Shown: one piece after another, positions 8,489-17,828 of the stretch
How the letters are laid out: the number at the start of each line of letters is the position of its first letter
Position numbering within the stretch: position 1 is the first letter of the stretch
NCBI RefSeq assembly: GCF_017875465.1
Contig: NZ_JAGGMQ010000001.1
Span: 1,736,001-1,800,000, forward strand
Source: Winslowiella toletana
Lineage (GTDB): Bacteria > Pseudomonadota > Gammaproteobacteria > Enterobacterales > Enterobacteriaceae
DNA length: 64,000 bases
Direction: 5' to 3'
Notes under the pieces: generated by a model
Seen by the model: only the letters and a program-made list of their open reading frames with translations
Databases searched by the model: none
Told to the model about the DNA's origin: nothing
Position numbers and translations under genes: made by a program

Positions 8489-8624
8489 CAGGATTCTCTG
8501 TCAGGAAATTTGAATATACCCAGCAGATTAACTGGCTAACAATCCGGCGTCCAGAAACTTACCATGGAATCATGAAGAGCGTCCGCTACTCTGGGGCAGG
8601 ACGACGCTGGAGGTTAAAACAATT

Positions 8625-9329
8625 ATGATTACATCACGTGCAGCGAAAGAGTGTGGCCAGGCCGATTACGGCTGGCTGCAGGCTCGCTATACTTTCTCCT
8701 TTGGACACTACTTTGACCCGCAACTGCTCGGCTATGCGTCGCTGCGCGTACTGAATCAGGAAGTGCTGGCGCCAGGCGCCTCTTTCCAGCCGCGCAGCTA
8801 TCCGAAAGTCGATATCCTGAATCTGATCCTGCAGGGTGAAGCAGAGTATCGCGACAGCGAAGGTAACCATACCAGCGCCCGTGCCGGTGAGGCGCTGCTG
8901 CTGTCGGCGCAGGCGGGAGTCACCTGGAGCGAGCACAATCTCAGTAAAGATACGCCTTTAACCCGTCTGCAACTGTGGCTGGATGCCTGTCCGGAACGCG
9001 AGAATGCGCTGATTCAGCGGGTAAAAATCAATACGCGTCAGGTTGATAGCTTGCTGGCTTCGCCGGATGGCGTCAGTGACAGCCTGCAATTGCGTCAGCA
9101 GGTGTGGATCCACCATATTGATCTGCAGGCGGGCGAAAGCTGGACGGCAAAACTGCATGGGCCCCGCGCTTATCTGCAATCAATTCATGGTGCGTTACAG
9201 GCGGAAACCCATTCCCGCCAGCGGCAGGCGCTGACCTGTGGCGATGGCGCCTTCCTGCAAGAAGAGGCCAGTGTCACGCTAACCGCAGAGACGCCGCTGC
9301 GCGCACTGGTGATTGATTTACCAGTGTAA
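8625..9329 (+). CDS. yhaK: Pirin-family protein YhaK
   Basis: A 234-residue bicupin of the pirin family. The signature FSFGHYFDP and GYASLRVLNQE of the N-terminal cupin are present, followed by a shorter C-terminal cupin ending LRALVIDLPV, as in E. coli YhaK. YhaK is cytosolic and was proposed to be a redox-sensitive marker of nitrosative or oxidative stress; the metal-binding and quercetinase-type activity of true pirins is not established for it. The ATG follows GGAGG-TTAAAACAATT. It is divergent from yhaJ and is followed by a hairpin terminator at 9341 shared with the convergent dolP. Confidence 0.92.
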   Translation: MITSRAAKECGQADYGWLQARYTFSFGHYFDPQLLGYASLRVLNQEVLAPGASFQPRSYPKVDILNLILQGEAEYRDSEGNHTSARAGEALLLSAQAGVTWSEHNLSKDTPLTRLQLWLDACPERENALIQRVKINTRQVDSLLASPDGVSDSLQLRQQVWIHHIDLQAGESWTAKLHGPRAYLQSIHGALQAETHSRQRQALTCGDGAFLQEEASVTLTAETPLRALVIDLPV

Positions 9330-9340
9330 AGACATAAAAA

Positions 9341-9364
9341 AGGGCGGCAAAAGCCGCCCCTGTA
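9341..9364. terminator. Bidirectional terminator between yhaK and dolP
   Basis: The stem GGGCGGC-aaaa-GCCGCCC is preceded by a run of A and followed by CTGTA, between two convergent genes. The A-run gives a U-tract for dolP transcripts. The stem and CTGTA flank resemble the repeated palindrome seen elsewhere in the window. Confidence 0.7.
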
Positions 9365-9377
9365 TCAGATCGAGCCG

Positions 9378-9950
9378 TTATTTCAGAATCGTAAACGCGG
9401 TAGTTACGTGTTTCACACCGCTCACCCGGCTGGCGATATCCGCTGCCGCTTTACCCTCTTCAGGTGTCACCAGACCCAGCAAGAACACTTCGCCGTTCTC
9501 GGTGGTCACTTTGACATTCGAGGATTTCACCTGATCGCTGCCCAGCAGCTGTGAACGGACTTTAGTGGTGATCCAGGTATCAGAAGAGGCGGTGCCCAGG
9601 CTCACTTTCGCGCCCTGACGAATTTCGTTATACACCTCGGTTGCACCATCAACCCCAATGGTAATCTGTTTGGCGCGGCTGGCGATCTCGCTGTTCGGCG
9701 CCTGACCAGTTAACAGTACTTTGCCCTGATACGCGGTTGCGACAATGTGTGCGTCATTTTTGATTTGTTGATCTTTTGCCAGCGCATTACTGACGCGTAG
9801 CTCTAAAGTACCATCATCAACCTGAGTGCCGACGGTACGTGGGTCAGTTGCCGTTTTCGTGGCGACGGCTGCGCTACCCACAACCACTGCTGCACAACCC
9901 TGTAGCATCAGCGCGGTAAGAATCACTGCAACTGCAGATAATGCCTTCAT
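9378..9950 (-). CDS. dolP: Outer-membrane lipoprotein DolP (BON domains)
   Basis: A 190-residue lipoprotein with lipobox LMLQGC (Cys about residue 19) and two BON domains (about residues 47-115 and 125-190). The BON motifs are seen in VSNALAKDQQIKNDAHIVATAYQGKVLLTGQ and its second copy near NVKVTTENGEVFLLGLV. DolP (formerly YraP) sits in the outer membrane, binds anionic phospholipid at division sites, and supports envelope integrity, BamA function and NlpD-dependent amidase activation. Its ribosome site GGAG lies 5 nt before the ATG, 10 nt after the diaA stop, consistent with the conserved lpoA-yraN-diaA-dolP operon. A sigma-E promoter is known for the E. coli gene but I did not identify one here. 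Confidence 0.95.
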   Translation of the reverse strand: MKALSAVAVILTALMLQGCAAVVVGSAAVATKTATDPRTVGTQVDDGTLELRVSNALAKDQQIKNDAHIVATAYQGKVLLTGQAPNSEIASRAKQITIGVDGATEVYNEIRQGAKVSLGTASSDTWITTKVRSQLLGSDQVKSSNVKVTTENGEVFLLGLVTPEEGKAAADIASRVSGVKHVTTAFTILK

Positions 9951-9960
9951 TTAAGCTCCT

Positions 9961-10551
9961 TCAAACATCCTGGTGGGGAAATAAAGTGTTATCTATCAAA
10001 TCGCACAGGCAATTCACCGTTAACATGTGCATTTCCTGTATCCGCGAGCTTCTGTGTGAGGGGATACGAATCTCCACATCCTGTGGTCCCAGTAAACCGG
10101 CGAGCTCACCGCCGTCATAACCGGTAAGCGCGACAATGGTCATATCACGCGTTACCGCTGCCTCAACCGCTTTTACAATATCACGGCTGTTGCCGCGTGT
10201 TGAAATCGCCAGCAAAACATCACCGGCATGGCCCAGCGCGCGCACCTGCTTGGCGTAGATCTCATCATGCAGACGATCGTTACCAATGGCGGTTAACAGC
10301 ACGTTGTCGGCGCTCAGAGCGATAGCCGGTAAACTCGGACGCTCGGTTTCAAAGCGGTTGATCATACTGGCGGCAAAATGCTGAGCATTGGCGCTGGAGG
10401 TACCGTTGCCACAGCTCAGGATTTTATTGCCATTAAGCAGAGACTGAACCATGGTCAGGGCCGCACGCGAGATGGCATCAGGCAGGGCTTCAGCTGCTGC
10501 GATCTGTGTTTGAATACTCTCGGTAAAACAACCTTTTATTCTTTCCAGCAC
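9961..10551 (-). CDS. diaA: DnaA initiator-associating protein DiaA
   Basis: A 196-residue SIS-domain protein starting with GTG ([17 protein letters not shown]), near identical in layout to E. coli DiaA. The phosphosugar-isomerase-like fold is marked by [21 protein letters not shown] and [15 protein letters not shown]. DiaA is a homotetramer that binds several DnaA molecules and promotes their cooperative loading at oriC, ensuring timely initiation. It is not known to be an enzyme. The gene lies in the lpoA-yraN-diaA-dolP operon, 13 nt downstream of yraN. Confidence 0.95.
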   Translation of the reverse strand: MLERIKGCFTESIQTQIAAAEALPDAISRAALTMVQSLLNGNKILSCGNGTSSANAQHFAASMINRFETERPSLPAIALSADNVLLTAIGNDRLHDEIYAKQVRALGHAGDVLLAISTRGNSRDIVKAVEAAVTRDMTIVALTGYDGGELAGLLGPQDVEIRIPSHRSSRIQEMHMLTVNCLCDLIDNTLFPHQDV

Positions 10552-10564
10552 TTTTCACCCGACT

Positions 10565-10960
10565 CTAATCTTGTGCATTAAACGCATCGGGCAACCACTC
10601 AAGCTGATCCCCGGTGATAGCAACGACATCAAAACGACAATCCACTGTATCAAAACTGGCATTGCGCATCGCCAGCCAGATAGCCGCCGCCCGTAATAAT
10701 TTCTGCTGTTTGTGGCGCGTTACGCTGGCCGCTGCGCCGCCGAAGCGGGCATCACGCCGGTAGCGCACTTCAACAAATACCCATTGCTGCTGGTCTCGCA
10801 TAATGAGATCCAGCTCGCCGCCACGAAAACGAACGTTGGCGGCTTCAAACCGCAATCCGGCCTGTTCCAGATAGCGGCGGGCGATTAACTCATAGCCCGC
10901 CCCCTTCTGCTGGCGACTCAGCTGGCCGGAACGATTTGTCCCTGACGATACTGGCTCCAT
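10565..10960 (-). CDS. yraN: UPF0102 family putative endonuclease YraN
   Basis: A 131-residue protein of the UPF0102/YraN family with a Holliday-junction-resolvase-like nuclease core. [23 protein letters not shown] contains the E-x-D and E-V-K/R motifs expected for metal binding, followed by the conserved [13 protein letters not shown] chose the ATG at 10960 ([12 protein letters not shown]) because AGGAAG sits 6 nt upstream and the length matches the E. coli protein. A GTG/ATG eight codons earlier is possible. The gene begins inside the end of lpoA (43-nt overlap), which should couple its translation to LpoA. No cellular role is firmly established. Confidence 0.9.
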   Translation of the reverse strand: MEPVSSGTNRSGQLSRQQKGAGYELIARRYLEQAGLRFEAANVRFRGGELDLIMRDQQQWVFVEVRYRRDARFGGAAASVTRHKQQKLLRAAAIWLAMRNASFDTVDCRFDVVAITGDQLEWLPDAFNAQD

Positions 10961-12945
10961 GACAACTTCCTGTTGATCACGCAATCCTGAGTGGCGCTCA
11001 GCTTACCGGTGTTACCACTTAACTGGAAACCTGGCAGCTGCCGAACTTCGCTAAAGTGATTCGCCAGCGTCCAGGCATCAATGCCCATCGCATACAGGCG
11101 CACCAGTGAGTAGTCATTGTTAAATGACTTCGCCGCCTGCTGCATCAGCGCCGGATTAGCGCCAGTCAGCAGCGGAATATCGCTAAACTGCAAGCCTTCC
11201 ATCTCCAGACGGTAATCCGGACCGGCGCCCGCCTGGAAGCTACGCGAACTGGCATACAGCGCGACGTTATCGCGGCTGCTGACGCGCATAGCAATCATCG
11301 GCTTAATCAGCTGTAACTCATTCTGCGTCGAGACAATATAAGTGGCATCCACACGACCAGAAGAGGCCGCTGCTGGCGTCGCAGTATCCGCTGGCGCCGG
11401 AATATTCAGACCGGCAATGCTCACATCCTGCGTCTGTGGCTGCGGCACGCTGACTGGCGTACCGCTCAGGCTGATGCCCGCACCGCTGTTAATCCCCTGC
11501 TTCAGCTCGCCGGTGGAACCAAACTGCTGCTTCAGCACCGTGCCACCACCCAGTTTCTGCCATTCGCCGGTAAAGGCGATGCTGATACGATCGCCAAGCG
11601 CACCGCGCGGAACCAGTAACAACGGCGTACGTTTGCCCTGCTCCCAGATATGATGCGCAGCATCGCGCGCTTCGTCTTCAGGAGAAAGTGCAAAATAGCA
11701 AAGATTCGGACGGTTCTGGATCTGACCAGGTTCATTCAGCGCCAGTACATTTAACGGCGTCTGGCTGTTTGCCAGCTGGTCAACGTTGTTTTTCAGCAGC
11801 GGACCGACCACCAGCGTGGCGCCATCCTGCTGCGCCTGCGCCAGTAACTGGTCCAGCGGCTGTGAACTGGTGTCATACACCTTCACTTCGGCATTACTGG
11901 CCGCAGCCGCCACTTGCGGGGTGCTGGCCTGCGGCGCCTCGGCGGGTGGTGTGGCGCTGGTATCCGTCGTCGCGCTATCCGTCGCTGACGGGCTGACCAC
12001 CGGGTTAGCGCCATCAGCTGGCGCGCTGACCGGTTGCGCAATATCGCCAGGCTGAGTGGCCGCCGGTTGTGGCGCGGCGCTTAACACGCCGTTTTTCGCG
12101 TCGTTAAAGCCTTTCTGGATAGCATTGGCAAAAATCTGCGCCTGGCCGCTCATCGGCAGCAGCAGCGCAATTTTACCGGTGGATGCCGGCTGGAAGTTCT
12201 GCACCTGACTTAACGCCGTCGGCAGGGTTTTCGCCGCCGGGTTGTTCGGGTAGCGGGTCTGCCAGTCGGCAATTCCGGCCTTCAGCATATCCGGATCGTT
12301 GCGATTCGCGTTATATACGCTCTGCAGATCCAGCCAGCCTTGCAGCGTATTTTCATCAGCATTAATCACCAGACTGTTGATCTGGTCCGGCGTCATCTGC
12401 ACCAGCGTCTGCCAGGTGGCATCGATATTTTTCTGGTGATCGTCACCCTGCAGCAGCGGCTCCTGCGCCACATAAGCGCGCAACAGCGTCAGCGACGGAC
12501 GATTCTGGTTGGCGGCAATCTGTAGCTGCCAGTAACGGCTCTGCTGATCTGACGACAGTTCCGACGGGTCCAGCTTGTCGAGAATGCCCTGCGCACCGGC
12601 CATATCCTGGCTGGCAAGCGCGCTCTGCGCCTGCAGTAACTGCAGCTCCTGCTGCTGACTATTGCTCAGCTGGGCGGGCAGCTGGCTGAGCTGCTGACTG
12701 GCTTGCGGGTATTTCCCTTCATTCAACAGTGCACGTATGGCAAGTAATTGCCAGTCAGCCTTGTTATCATCTGAGCTTTGCTGCACTTGCTGCAAATAGT
12801 AGTCGGAATTTTTGGTTGCAGGTTGTTCAACATTCGCACCGGGAGTTTGCGGCGCCTGGCCGGTACAGGCAGCCAGAATAAGTGCAGCGAGAAGTACAGG
12901 CACGAAGCGTCCTGCTTTATTACGAACGACTTTTGAAGGAAGCAT
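10918..12945 (-). CDS. lpoA: Penicillin-binding protein activator LpoA
   Basis: An outer-membrane lipoprotein of 675 residues. I chose the start at 12945 ([14 protein letters not shown]) because the signal peptide [10 protein letters not shown] then has normal length; an upstream in-frame ATG at 13008 would add 21 residues. The N-terminal TPR-like domain runs from about residue 30 to 250. It is followed by a low-complexity Pro/Ala/Thr stretch (about 300-350) and a periplasmic-binding-protein-like domain ([14 protein letters not shown] onward) ending [11 protein letters not shown] as in E. coli. LpoA reaches through the periplasm to stimulate the transpeptidase of PBP1A. It is divergent from rsmI and heads the lpoA-yraN-diaA-dolP operon. 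Confidence 0.95.
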   Translation of the reverse strand: MLPSKVVRNKAGRFVPVLLAALILAACTGQAPQTPGANVEQPATKNSDYYLQQVQQSSDDNKADWQLLAIRALLNEGKYPQASQQLSQLPAQLSNSQQQELQLLQAQSALASQDMAGAQGILDKLDPSELSSDQQSRYWQLQIAANQNRPSLTLLRAYVAQEPLLQGDDHQKNIDATWQTLVQMTPDQINSLVINADENTLQGWLDLQSVYNANRNDPDMLKAGIADWQTRYPNNPAAKTLPTALSQVQNFQPASTGKIALLLPMSGQAQIFANAIQKGFNDAKNGVLSAAPQPAATQPGDIAQPVSAPADGANPVVSPSATDSATTDTSATPPAEAPQASTPQVAAAASNAEVKVYDTSSQPLDQLLAQAQQDGATLVVGPLLKNNVDQLANSQTPLNVLALNEPGQIQNRPNLCYFALSPEDEARDAAHHIWEQGKRTPLLLVPRGALGDRISIAFTGEWQKLGGGTVLKQQFGSTGELKQGINSGAGISLSGTPVSVPQPQTQDVSIAGLNIPAPADTATPAAASSGRVDATYIVSTQNELQLIKPMIAMRVSSRDNVALYASSRSFQAGAGPDYRLEMEGLQFSDIPLLTGANPALMQQAAKSFNNDYSLVRLYAMGIDAWTLANHFSEVRQLPGFQLSGNTGKLSATQDCVINRKLSWSQYRQGQIVPAS

Positions 12946-13007
12946 ACTGTATCCAGTGATGTTTTTTTCAAGATGCTCAATATTAAATCGGCAATTCGGA
13001 TGAAACA

Positions 13008-13874
13008 ATGAAACAACTCGATCGGGCAGATATTTCTGCCAGCACGCTCTACATCGTCCCTACACCGATCGGTAACCTGGGGGATATCACCCAGCGTGCC
13101 CTGACGGTGCTTGCGAGCGTCGATCTGATCGCTGCGGAAGATACACGTCATACCGGACTGTTGCTACAACATTTCGCCATCAATGCGCGCCTGTTCGCAC
13201 TCCATGATCATAATGAACAGCAGAAAGCAGAGCAATTGCTGGCGAAGTTGCAGGAAGGCCAAAGCATAGCGTTAGTTTCCGATGCTGGCACGCCTTTGAT
13301 CAACGACCCGGGTTATCACCTGGTGCGCCGCTGTCGCGAAGCCGGGATCCGCGTAGTGCCATTGCCTGGCGCCTGCGCGGCGATTGCCGCATTAAGCGCC
13401 GCCGGATTACCGTCCGACCGTTTCTGTTACGAAGGGTTTCTGCCAGCGAAAAGCAAAGGCCGCTGCGACGCCTTGCGGGCGCTGGAGCAGGAACCGCGCA
13501 CCCTGATTTTCTACGAATCCACCCACCGCCTGCTCGACAGTATGCAGGATATTGTCACCGTTCTTGGCGCCGATCGCTATGTGGTGCTGGCGCGCGAAAT
13601 CACCAAAACCTGGGAATCGATTCAGGGCGCGCCGATTGGTGAACTGCTGGCGTGGGTAAAAGAGGATGAAAACCGGCGCAAAGGCGAGATGGTGCTGATT
13701 ATCGAAGGCTATAAACAGCAGGCCGAAGATGCCCTGCCGCCGGAAGCGCTGCGTACCCTGGCGTTGTTACAGGCGGAATTACCGCTGAAAAAAGCGGCGG
13801 CAATCACTGCTGAGATCCACGGCCTGAAGAAAAATGCGCTGTATAAGTACGCACTGGAACAGCAAGAGGGGTGA
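13008..13874 (+). CDS. rsmI: 16S rRNA 2'-O-ribose C1402 methyltransferase RsmI
   Basis: A 288-residue SAM-dependent methyltransferase of the tetrapyrrole-methylase fold. Diagnostic motifs are [19 protein letters not shown] (residues about 15-33), [30 protein letters not shown] and [18 protein letters not shown]. RsmI 2'-O-methylates C1402 in the decoding centre of 16S rRNA, acting with RsmH on the same nucleotide. It is divergent from lpoA, with the two starts 62 nt apart. Its stop codon TGA lies inside the predicted -35 hexamer of the rnpB promoter. Length agrees with E. coli (286). Confidence 0.95.
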   Translation: MKQLDRADISASTLYIVPTPIGNLGDITQRALTVLASVDLIAAEDTRHTGLLLQHFAINARLFALHDHNEQQKAEQLLAKLQEGQSIALVSDAGTPLINDPGYHLVRRCREAGIRVVPLPGACAAIAALSAAGLPSDRFCYEGFLPAKSKGRCDALRALEQEPRTLIFYESTHRLLDSMQDIVTVLGADRYVVLAREITKTWESIQGAPIGELLAWVKEDENRRKGEMVLIIEGYKQQAEDALPPEALRTLALLQAELPLKKAAAITAEIHGLKKNALYKYALEQQEG

Positions 13875-13899
13875 CAAAGAGCGCGTAATGCCCTATTAT
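13871..13899 (+). promoter_or_regulatory. Predicted sigma-70 promoter of rnpB
   Basis: GTGACA at 13871-13876 and TATTAT at 13894-13899 are separated by 17 bp and lie 7 nt before the mature 5' end of the RNase P RNA. A GC-rich discriminator (CGCGCC) follows, as in growth-rate-controlled stable RNA promoters. The -35 overlaps the rsmI stop codon. Confidence 0.65.
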
Positions 13900-13906
13900 C
13901 CGCGCC

Positions 13907-14284
<378 letters not shown>

Positions 14285-14294
14285 TTTTAGGTTA

Positions 14295-14318
14295 AAACCC
14301 TGCTTCGGCAGGGTTTTT
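14295..14318 (+). terminator. rnpB intrinsic terminator
   Basis: AAACCCTGC-ttcg-GCAGGGTTTTT is a perfect GC stem with a stable UUCG tetraloop and a U-run, immediately after the RNase P RNA. Confidence 0.9.
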
Positions 14319-14363
14319 GCTTTTCAGGGAACCGAGAATGGCTCTCTGTCTTATTCCTGTCGT

Positions 14364-14678
14364 TTAAATGCCAGGAATAGCAGCAAATGCCAGGTTAATT
14401 GGGGACCATTTCTTTTGTTCGCTCAGCATGCGGGCTTCCCATCGGTCATGCGCAGCCTGTACGTTAAGCCAGAAATCACTCGACATTTCAAACAAAGCAG
14501 ATAGCTGAGCGGCTTCAGTTACACTGATACGGCGAGTGCCATTGACAATCTGACTAATCACTTTGCGTGAAACACCCATTGATTCAGCCAGCTGCTGCTG
14601 AGTGATATTGAGGGGCTTTAAAAATTCTTCAACCAGCATTTCACCCACTGATGTTGGCTCTGCTGTAGTAGTGTCCAT
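14364..14678 (-). CDS. higA: HigA-type antitoxin (HTH, VapI family)
   Basis: A 104-residue XRE-family DNA-binding protein. The helix-turn-helix ITQQQLAESMGVSRKVISQIVNG (about residues 27-49) and the following TRRISVTEAAQLSALFEMSSDFWLNVQ are the hallmark of the HigA/VapI family. I chose ATG 14678, preceded by AGGTGA at 5 nt; an in-frame GTG lies three codons upstream. It should neutralise the HigB toxin encoded 53 nt upstream and repress the shared promoter. The toxin-first gene order is typical of higBA. Confidence 0.88.
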   Translation of the reverse strand: MDTTTAEPTSVGEMLVEEFLKPLNITQQQLAESMGVSRKVISQIVNGTRRISVTEAAQLSALFEMSSDFWLNVQAAHDRWEARMLSEQKKWSPINLAFAAIPGI

Positions 14679-14731
14679 GATTATCACCTGTTACTTGCAA
14701 AAAGTAGGTTGGATTTTCGCCCGTCCTGGGC

Positions 14732-15031
14732 TTACCTGTATGTATGAGAGTCTAAGTAAATATCAAAAGCGTATCCATCCCGCCATTTGAATATTAACCT
14801 CCACTGTATATTAACCCTTATACTGGACCATCCCTCCAGATTCCCAAGTAACCTTTCATAGTTGTTACTTCGAGGGTTAAACAGGTCTCTTTCCTCGCTC
14901 GCCGCCGCAATCAATGACAACTTACGTCTTAATGGCTTCTCAATTAGAGCCGGTATTCTGGCGCTTCTCCTTGCCCTCTGGTAAAACTGACTCAGATCAC
15001 CTTCGTCACCATCCTGAAAGCTACTAATCAT
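14732..15031 (-). CDS. higB: HigB-type toxin (RelE superfamily mRNA interferase)
   Basis: A 99-residue protein. The core ALIEKPLRRKLSLIAAASEERDL and NNYERLLGNLEGWSSIRVNIQWRLIFKW match HigB-type ribosome-dependent mRNA interferases of the ParE/RelE fold. The conserved W-S-I-R-V-N-x-Q-W-R-L segment is clear. The ATG follows AAGGACAGTAA. It lies upstream of its antitoxin in a two-gene operon located between rnpB and the PRD-regulator cluster, a likely acquired module. Activity is inferred from family membership. Confidence 0.88.
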   Translation of the reverse strand: MISSFQDGDEGDLSQFYQRARRSARIPALIEKPLRRKLSLIAAASEERDLFNPRSNNYERLLGNLEGWSSIRVNIQWRLIFKWRDGYAFDIYLDSHTYR

Positions 15032-15127
15032 TTACTGTCCTTAGTACTCGCTCTGAGAGAAGCATTGTAACCAAAACAGATACACAATGAAACCAATAAA
15101 GATCACAGAATGCCGTTATCGATACAG

Positions 15128-17038
15128 CTACAACCGACTCAAACAATCTATCGCCACCGCCTTAAAACTGGCGAAATCGGTGCTATCCCGTAGCCGGGTC
15201 ATCGCCCTTTCGCGCATAAAGGTGACAAACAGATCGTAGATCGCCATCGCCTCTTCATATTCCGTTTTACTGATCGCCAGCAGGAAAATCACATGCGCAG
15301 TTTCATCGCCCCACTTAATCCCCTGCGGCGCCAGCACGGTGTAAACCACGGTTTTCCTTGCCAGCAAGCCTAAGGAGTGCGGCAGCGCAATCCCCTCCCC
15401 CAGCATGGTGCTGACAATCGCTTCGCGCTCCTCCACTGACGGATAGAAAGCTGCATCAACAAAGCCCTCCTGTTCCAGCTGATCGCATAACAGACGGAAC
15501 AGCTGTGACTGCTCCATTGGCTGATCGATAATGCGAAAATGGCTGGCATCGAAGAACTTCTCCAGCATATAGGGACGGGTGCGATCGACCAGCACCAGCT
15601 TGCCGATCTGCTCCAGCTGGTAATCGGTCGGGAACGGCGACATCACCACCAGCGGCTTATCTTTCTCGCTGAGGCGCGCGGTGGAGATAATAAAATCCTC
15701 ATCAATGGTGCTGAGTTCTTCATATTCACGCAGCGAGATAATCTTCTTCACCACAATTTGCGGATACTTGCGCATCAGCATCGCCTGAATCATCCGCACC
15801 GTAGAGTTGCCGGTATCACACACCAGCATCACCAGCGGATGGCGCTGATAGCCGACGTTATAGTGGCGCTCCAGTCCGACGCCGATATGCAGCACCAGAA
15901 AACCGACTTCGTTCTCACTGATCACATAAGGCGTATATTTGCCCCAGCTGGATACCGCCGCCAGCGTGACGTCATAGGCCAGCGGGTAGTGCTGCTTGAT
16001 GTTCGCCAGCAGCGGATTGGGAATATTAATCTGGTAGCGCACGCGGGTGATCATGGTCTTGATATGGGTCAGCAGGTCGGCATGCAGCTGAGCATCATTT
16101 TGCAGATTAAAATTGTAGTGATTATTGATATAGCTAAGGATATAAGCCACCAGCGCATCGCCGTCATCGGGACTGATGGCGCTGGGCGCGATCTCCTGGA
16201 TCCGTCGCGCGGCGATATTCACCCGCAGATACGCCTCTTCTGCGGGCGAAATCGCTTTGCCGGTAATCGGCCGCATCAGGTTGATAATATGACGCGCCGC
16301 GTCGCGCACATCGTCATCGACATCTTCGGCGCTAAAATCGGACAGCGGATAGCCTTCGCTGATGCGCCGCACCGCCACCGCACAGTAGATGCGCAGATAG
16401 TGCTCGCTGTCGTCGGTCATACGCACATGAAAGCGCGAGAAGCACTGATGCAGTAAGGGTTGCAGGGTAACCAGCATGCCGCTGTTCAGCGCTTCCAGAT
16501 TCAGTAGCGGACTCTCATTGGCTTGCCGGGAGATCTGATACAGCAGATCGGTCAGACAGGCGCGAATCGACACCTCACTGCCAAACAGTTTCATGCCGTA
16601 ACGCGGTTTGGTTTCAATTGCCAGATTATAGCGGTTCAGCCACTCTCTTACTTCAGCCATATCGCTTTGCAGCGTGGCGCGGCTGACAAACCACTCGTCC
16701 GCCAGATCTTCCAGTTTCAGGGAGAAGGCGGATGTCAGAAAACGGGTTAACAGATAGTGTACGCGCTCGGCAGAAGTGCGTGGCACGCGCAGATGTGAGG
16801 GCGATTCCTCTAACAAACGACGGTAACGTGCGGCATCATCTATTTTAAGCTGATAGCCTTCGCCGCGATTCAGCACAAAGTGCGCGCCGTGACTGGCCAG
16901 CAGCTGGTTTAACGCGGTGATGTCGGTGCGCACAGTGCGCGTCGATATAGCAAAACGTCGCGCCAGCTCGTCCTGCGGCAGGGTTTCGTTTTGCAACGCA
17001 TCAAACAGTTGTGCCAGTCGTTGATTGGGGAATCTCAC
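15128..17038 (-). CDS. PRD-containing transcriptional regulator (MtlR/LicR-like, with EIIB- and EIIA-like domains)
   Basis: A 636-residue multidomain regulator starting with GTG. Domains in order: an HTH (DELARRFAISTRTVRTDITALNQLL, residues about 23-47), a second Mga-like HTH (about 85-160), two PRD domains (histidines in SEHYLRIYCAV and LLTHIKTMITR), a galactitol-EIIB-like segment with cysteine P-loop VCDTGNSTVRM, and a C-terminal EIIA-like domain with the active-site motif GEGIALPHS. Such proteins are DNA-binding activators whose activity is set by PTS phosphorylation. It is the last gene of a co-directional cluster encoding DgaF- and DgaE-like enzymes and DUF4310-4312 membrane proteins, and most likely controls that cluster. 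No canonical EIIC gene is present nearby. Confidence 0.88.
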   Translation of the reverse strand: MRFPNQRLAQLFDALQNETLPQDELARRFAISTRTVRTDITALNQLLASHGAHFVLNRGEGYQLKIDDAARYRRLLEESPSHLRVPRTSAERVHYLLTRFLTSAFSLKLEDLADEWFVSRATLQSDMAEVREWLNRYNLAIETKPRYGMKLFGSEVSIRACLTDLLYQISRQANESPLLNLEALNSGMLVTLQPLLHQCFSRFHVRMTDDSEHYLRIYCAVAVRRISEGYPLSDFSAEDVDDDVRDAARHIINLMRPITGKAISPAEEAYLRVNIAARRIQEIAPSAISPDDGDALVAYILSYINNHYNFNLQNDAQLHADLLTHIKTMITRVRYQINIPNPLLANIKQHYPLAYDVTLAAVSSWGKYTPYVISENEVGFLVLHIGVGLERHYNVGYQRHPLVMLVCDTGNSTVRMIQAMLMRKYPQIVVKKIISLREYEELSTIDEDFIISTARLSEKDKPLVVMSPFPTDYQLEQIGKLVLVDRTRPYMLEKFFDASHFRIIDQPMEQSQLFRLLCDQLEQEGFVDAAFYPSVEEREAIVSTMLGEGIALPHSLGLLARKTVVYTVLAPQGIKWGDETAHVIFLLAISKTEYEEAMAIYDLFVTFMRERAMTRLRDSTDFASFKAVAIDCLSRL

Positions 17039-17061
17039 ATCGTTTTTCCATCGGTGATCAC

Positions 17062-17081
17062 GGACGGCGAGAACGCCGCCC
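17062..17081. repeat. GC-rich intergenic palindrome
   Basis: GGACGGCG-agaa-CGCCGCCC, a slightly degenerate copy of the recurring palindrome, lacking the CTACA flank. It fills the gap between the aldolase stop and the regulator start and could tune expression of the last gene in the operon. Confidence 0.6.
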
Positions 17082-17087
17082 GCTGAT

Positions 17088-17828
17088 TTACGCCAGCAAC
17101 TTTTTGGTTATTGCCAACAGTGTAGCGACATCTGCCGGACGCGTATTACCGCTTTCGGCATCAATAATCGAACTGTAGATATGCGGAATGATTTTGCTGA
17201 CACCTGCATCCAGCGCGATCTGCAGGATCGTCTGGTAATTGTCCAGATCGATACCGCCGGTCGGCTCCAGCCAGAAGTCATGCTGCGCACAGGCGGCGGC
17301 GACCGCCTTAAATTCATCAATCGATTTCAGGCCGCCCATCGGGAAATATTTTACCGAGCTGCCGCCCATATCTTTTAGCAACGCGATAGCGGTTTCAATC
17401 GGCACAATGCCGTCCGCCGCCAGGGAACTGCGCGGGCCGGTGGAAATCTTTACCTTGCCTGGCGTACCGCTGGGTGAAATCAGGCCGTTAACCACCGTCT
17501 GGTTCTGTCCCAGCAGCGCACGGCTGGTGGCCACGCCGGTAAACACCTGATTAACGTGCTGTGGCTGCACCTGACGTGAAATCTCGCTGACCATTGCCGA
17601 CTCATTGGGATCGCCCGCGCCCAGACCTACAGACAGCGCGTTATCAATCAGCGCCGCATAGTCACGCATATCCGCCACCGCACTGTCGACGCTGTCATAG
17701 TTTTTCGATAACACGCCAACCAGCACATGGCCTTCCGCCGCCTGCCAGATCGCCTGCGCATTCTGTTTAGAACCGGCCAGCACGTTAAGACAAACGCGAT
17801 CCTGATAAAATTTTGGCGTCAGCGTCAT
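17088..17828 (-). CDS. DgaF-like 2-dehydro-3-deoxy-phosphogluconate aldolase
   Basis: A 246-residue protein resembling DgaF of the Salmonella D-glucosaminate pathway and the KDGP-aldolase family. Expected reaction: cleavage of 2-keto-3-deoxy-6-phosphogluconate to pyruvate and glyceraldehyde-3-phosphate. Visible landmarks are GVLSKNYDSVDSAVADMRDY, a candidate Schiff-base lysine in SSVKYFPMGG, and the phosphate-binding loop LEPTGGIDLDN. It overlaps the preceding DgaE-like gene by 4 nt (ATGA), so the two are translationally coupled and should act consecutively. The assignment to this family is firm; the exact stereochemistry of the substrate is inferred from DgaE/DgaF. Confidence 0.85.
   Translation of the reverse strand: MTLTPKFYQDRVCLNVLAGSKQNAQAIWQAAEGHVLVGVLSKNYDSVDSAVADMRDYAALIDNALSVGLGAGDPNESAMVSEISRQVQPQHVNQVFTGVATSRALLGQNQTVVNGLISPSGTPGKVKISTGPRSSLAADGIVPIETAIALLKDMGGSSVKYFPMGGLKSIDEFKAVAAACAQHDFWLEPTGGIDLDNYQTILQIALDAGVSKIIPHIYSSIIDAESGNTRPADVATLLAITKKLLA

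Noticed and set aside
15539-16456. 305-codon plus-strand frame opposite the PRD regulator
   Set aside because: Histidine- and glutamine-rich antisense shadow of a conserved multidomain gene; no ribosome site or domain.
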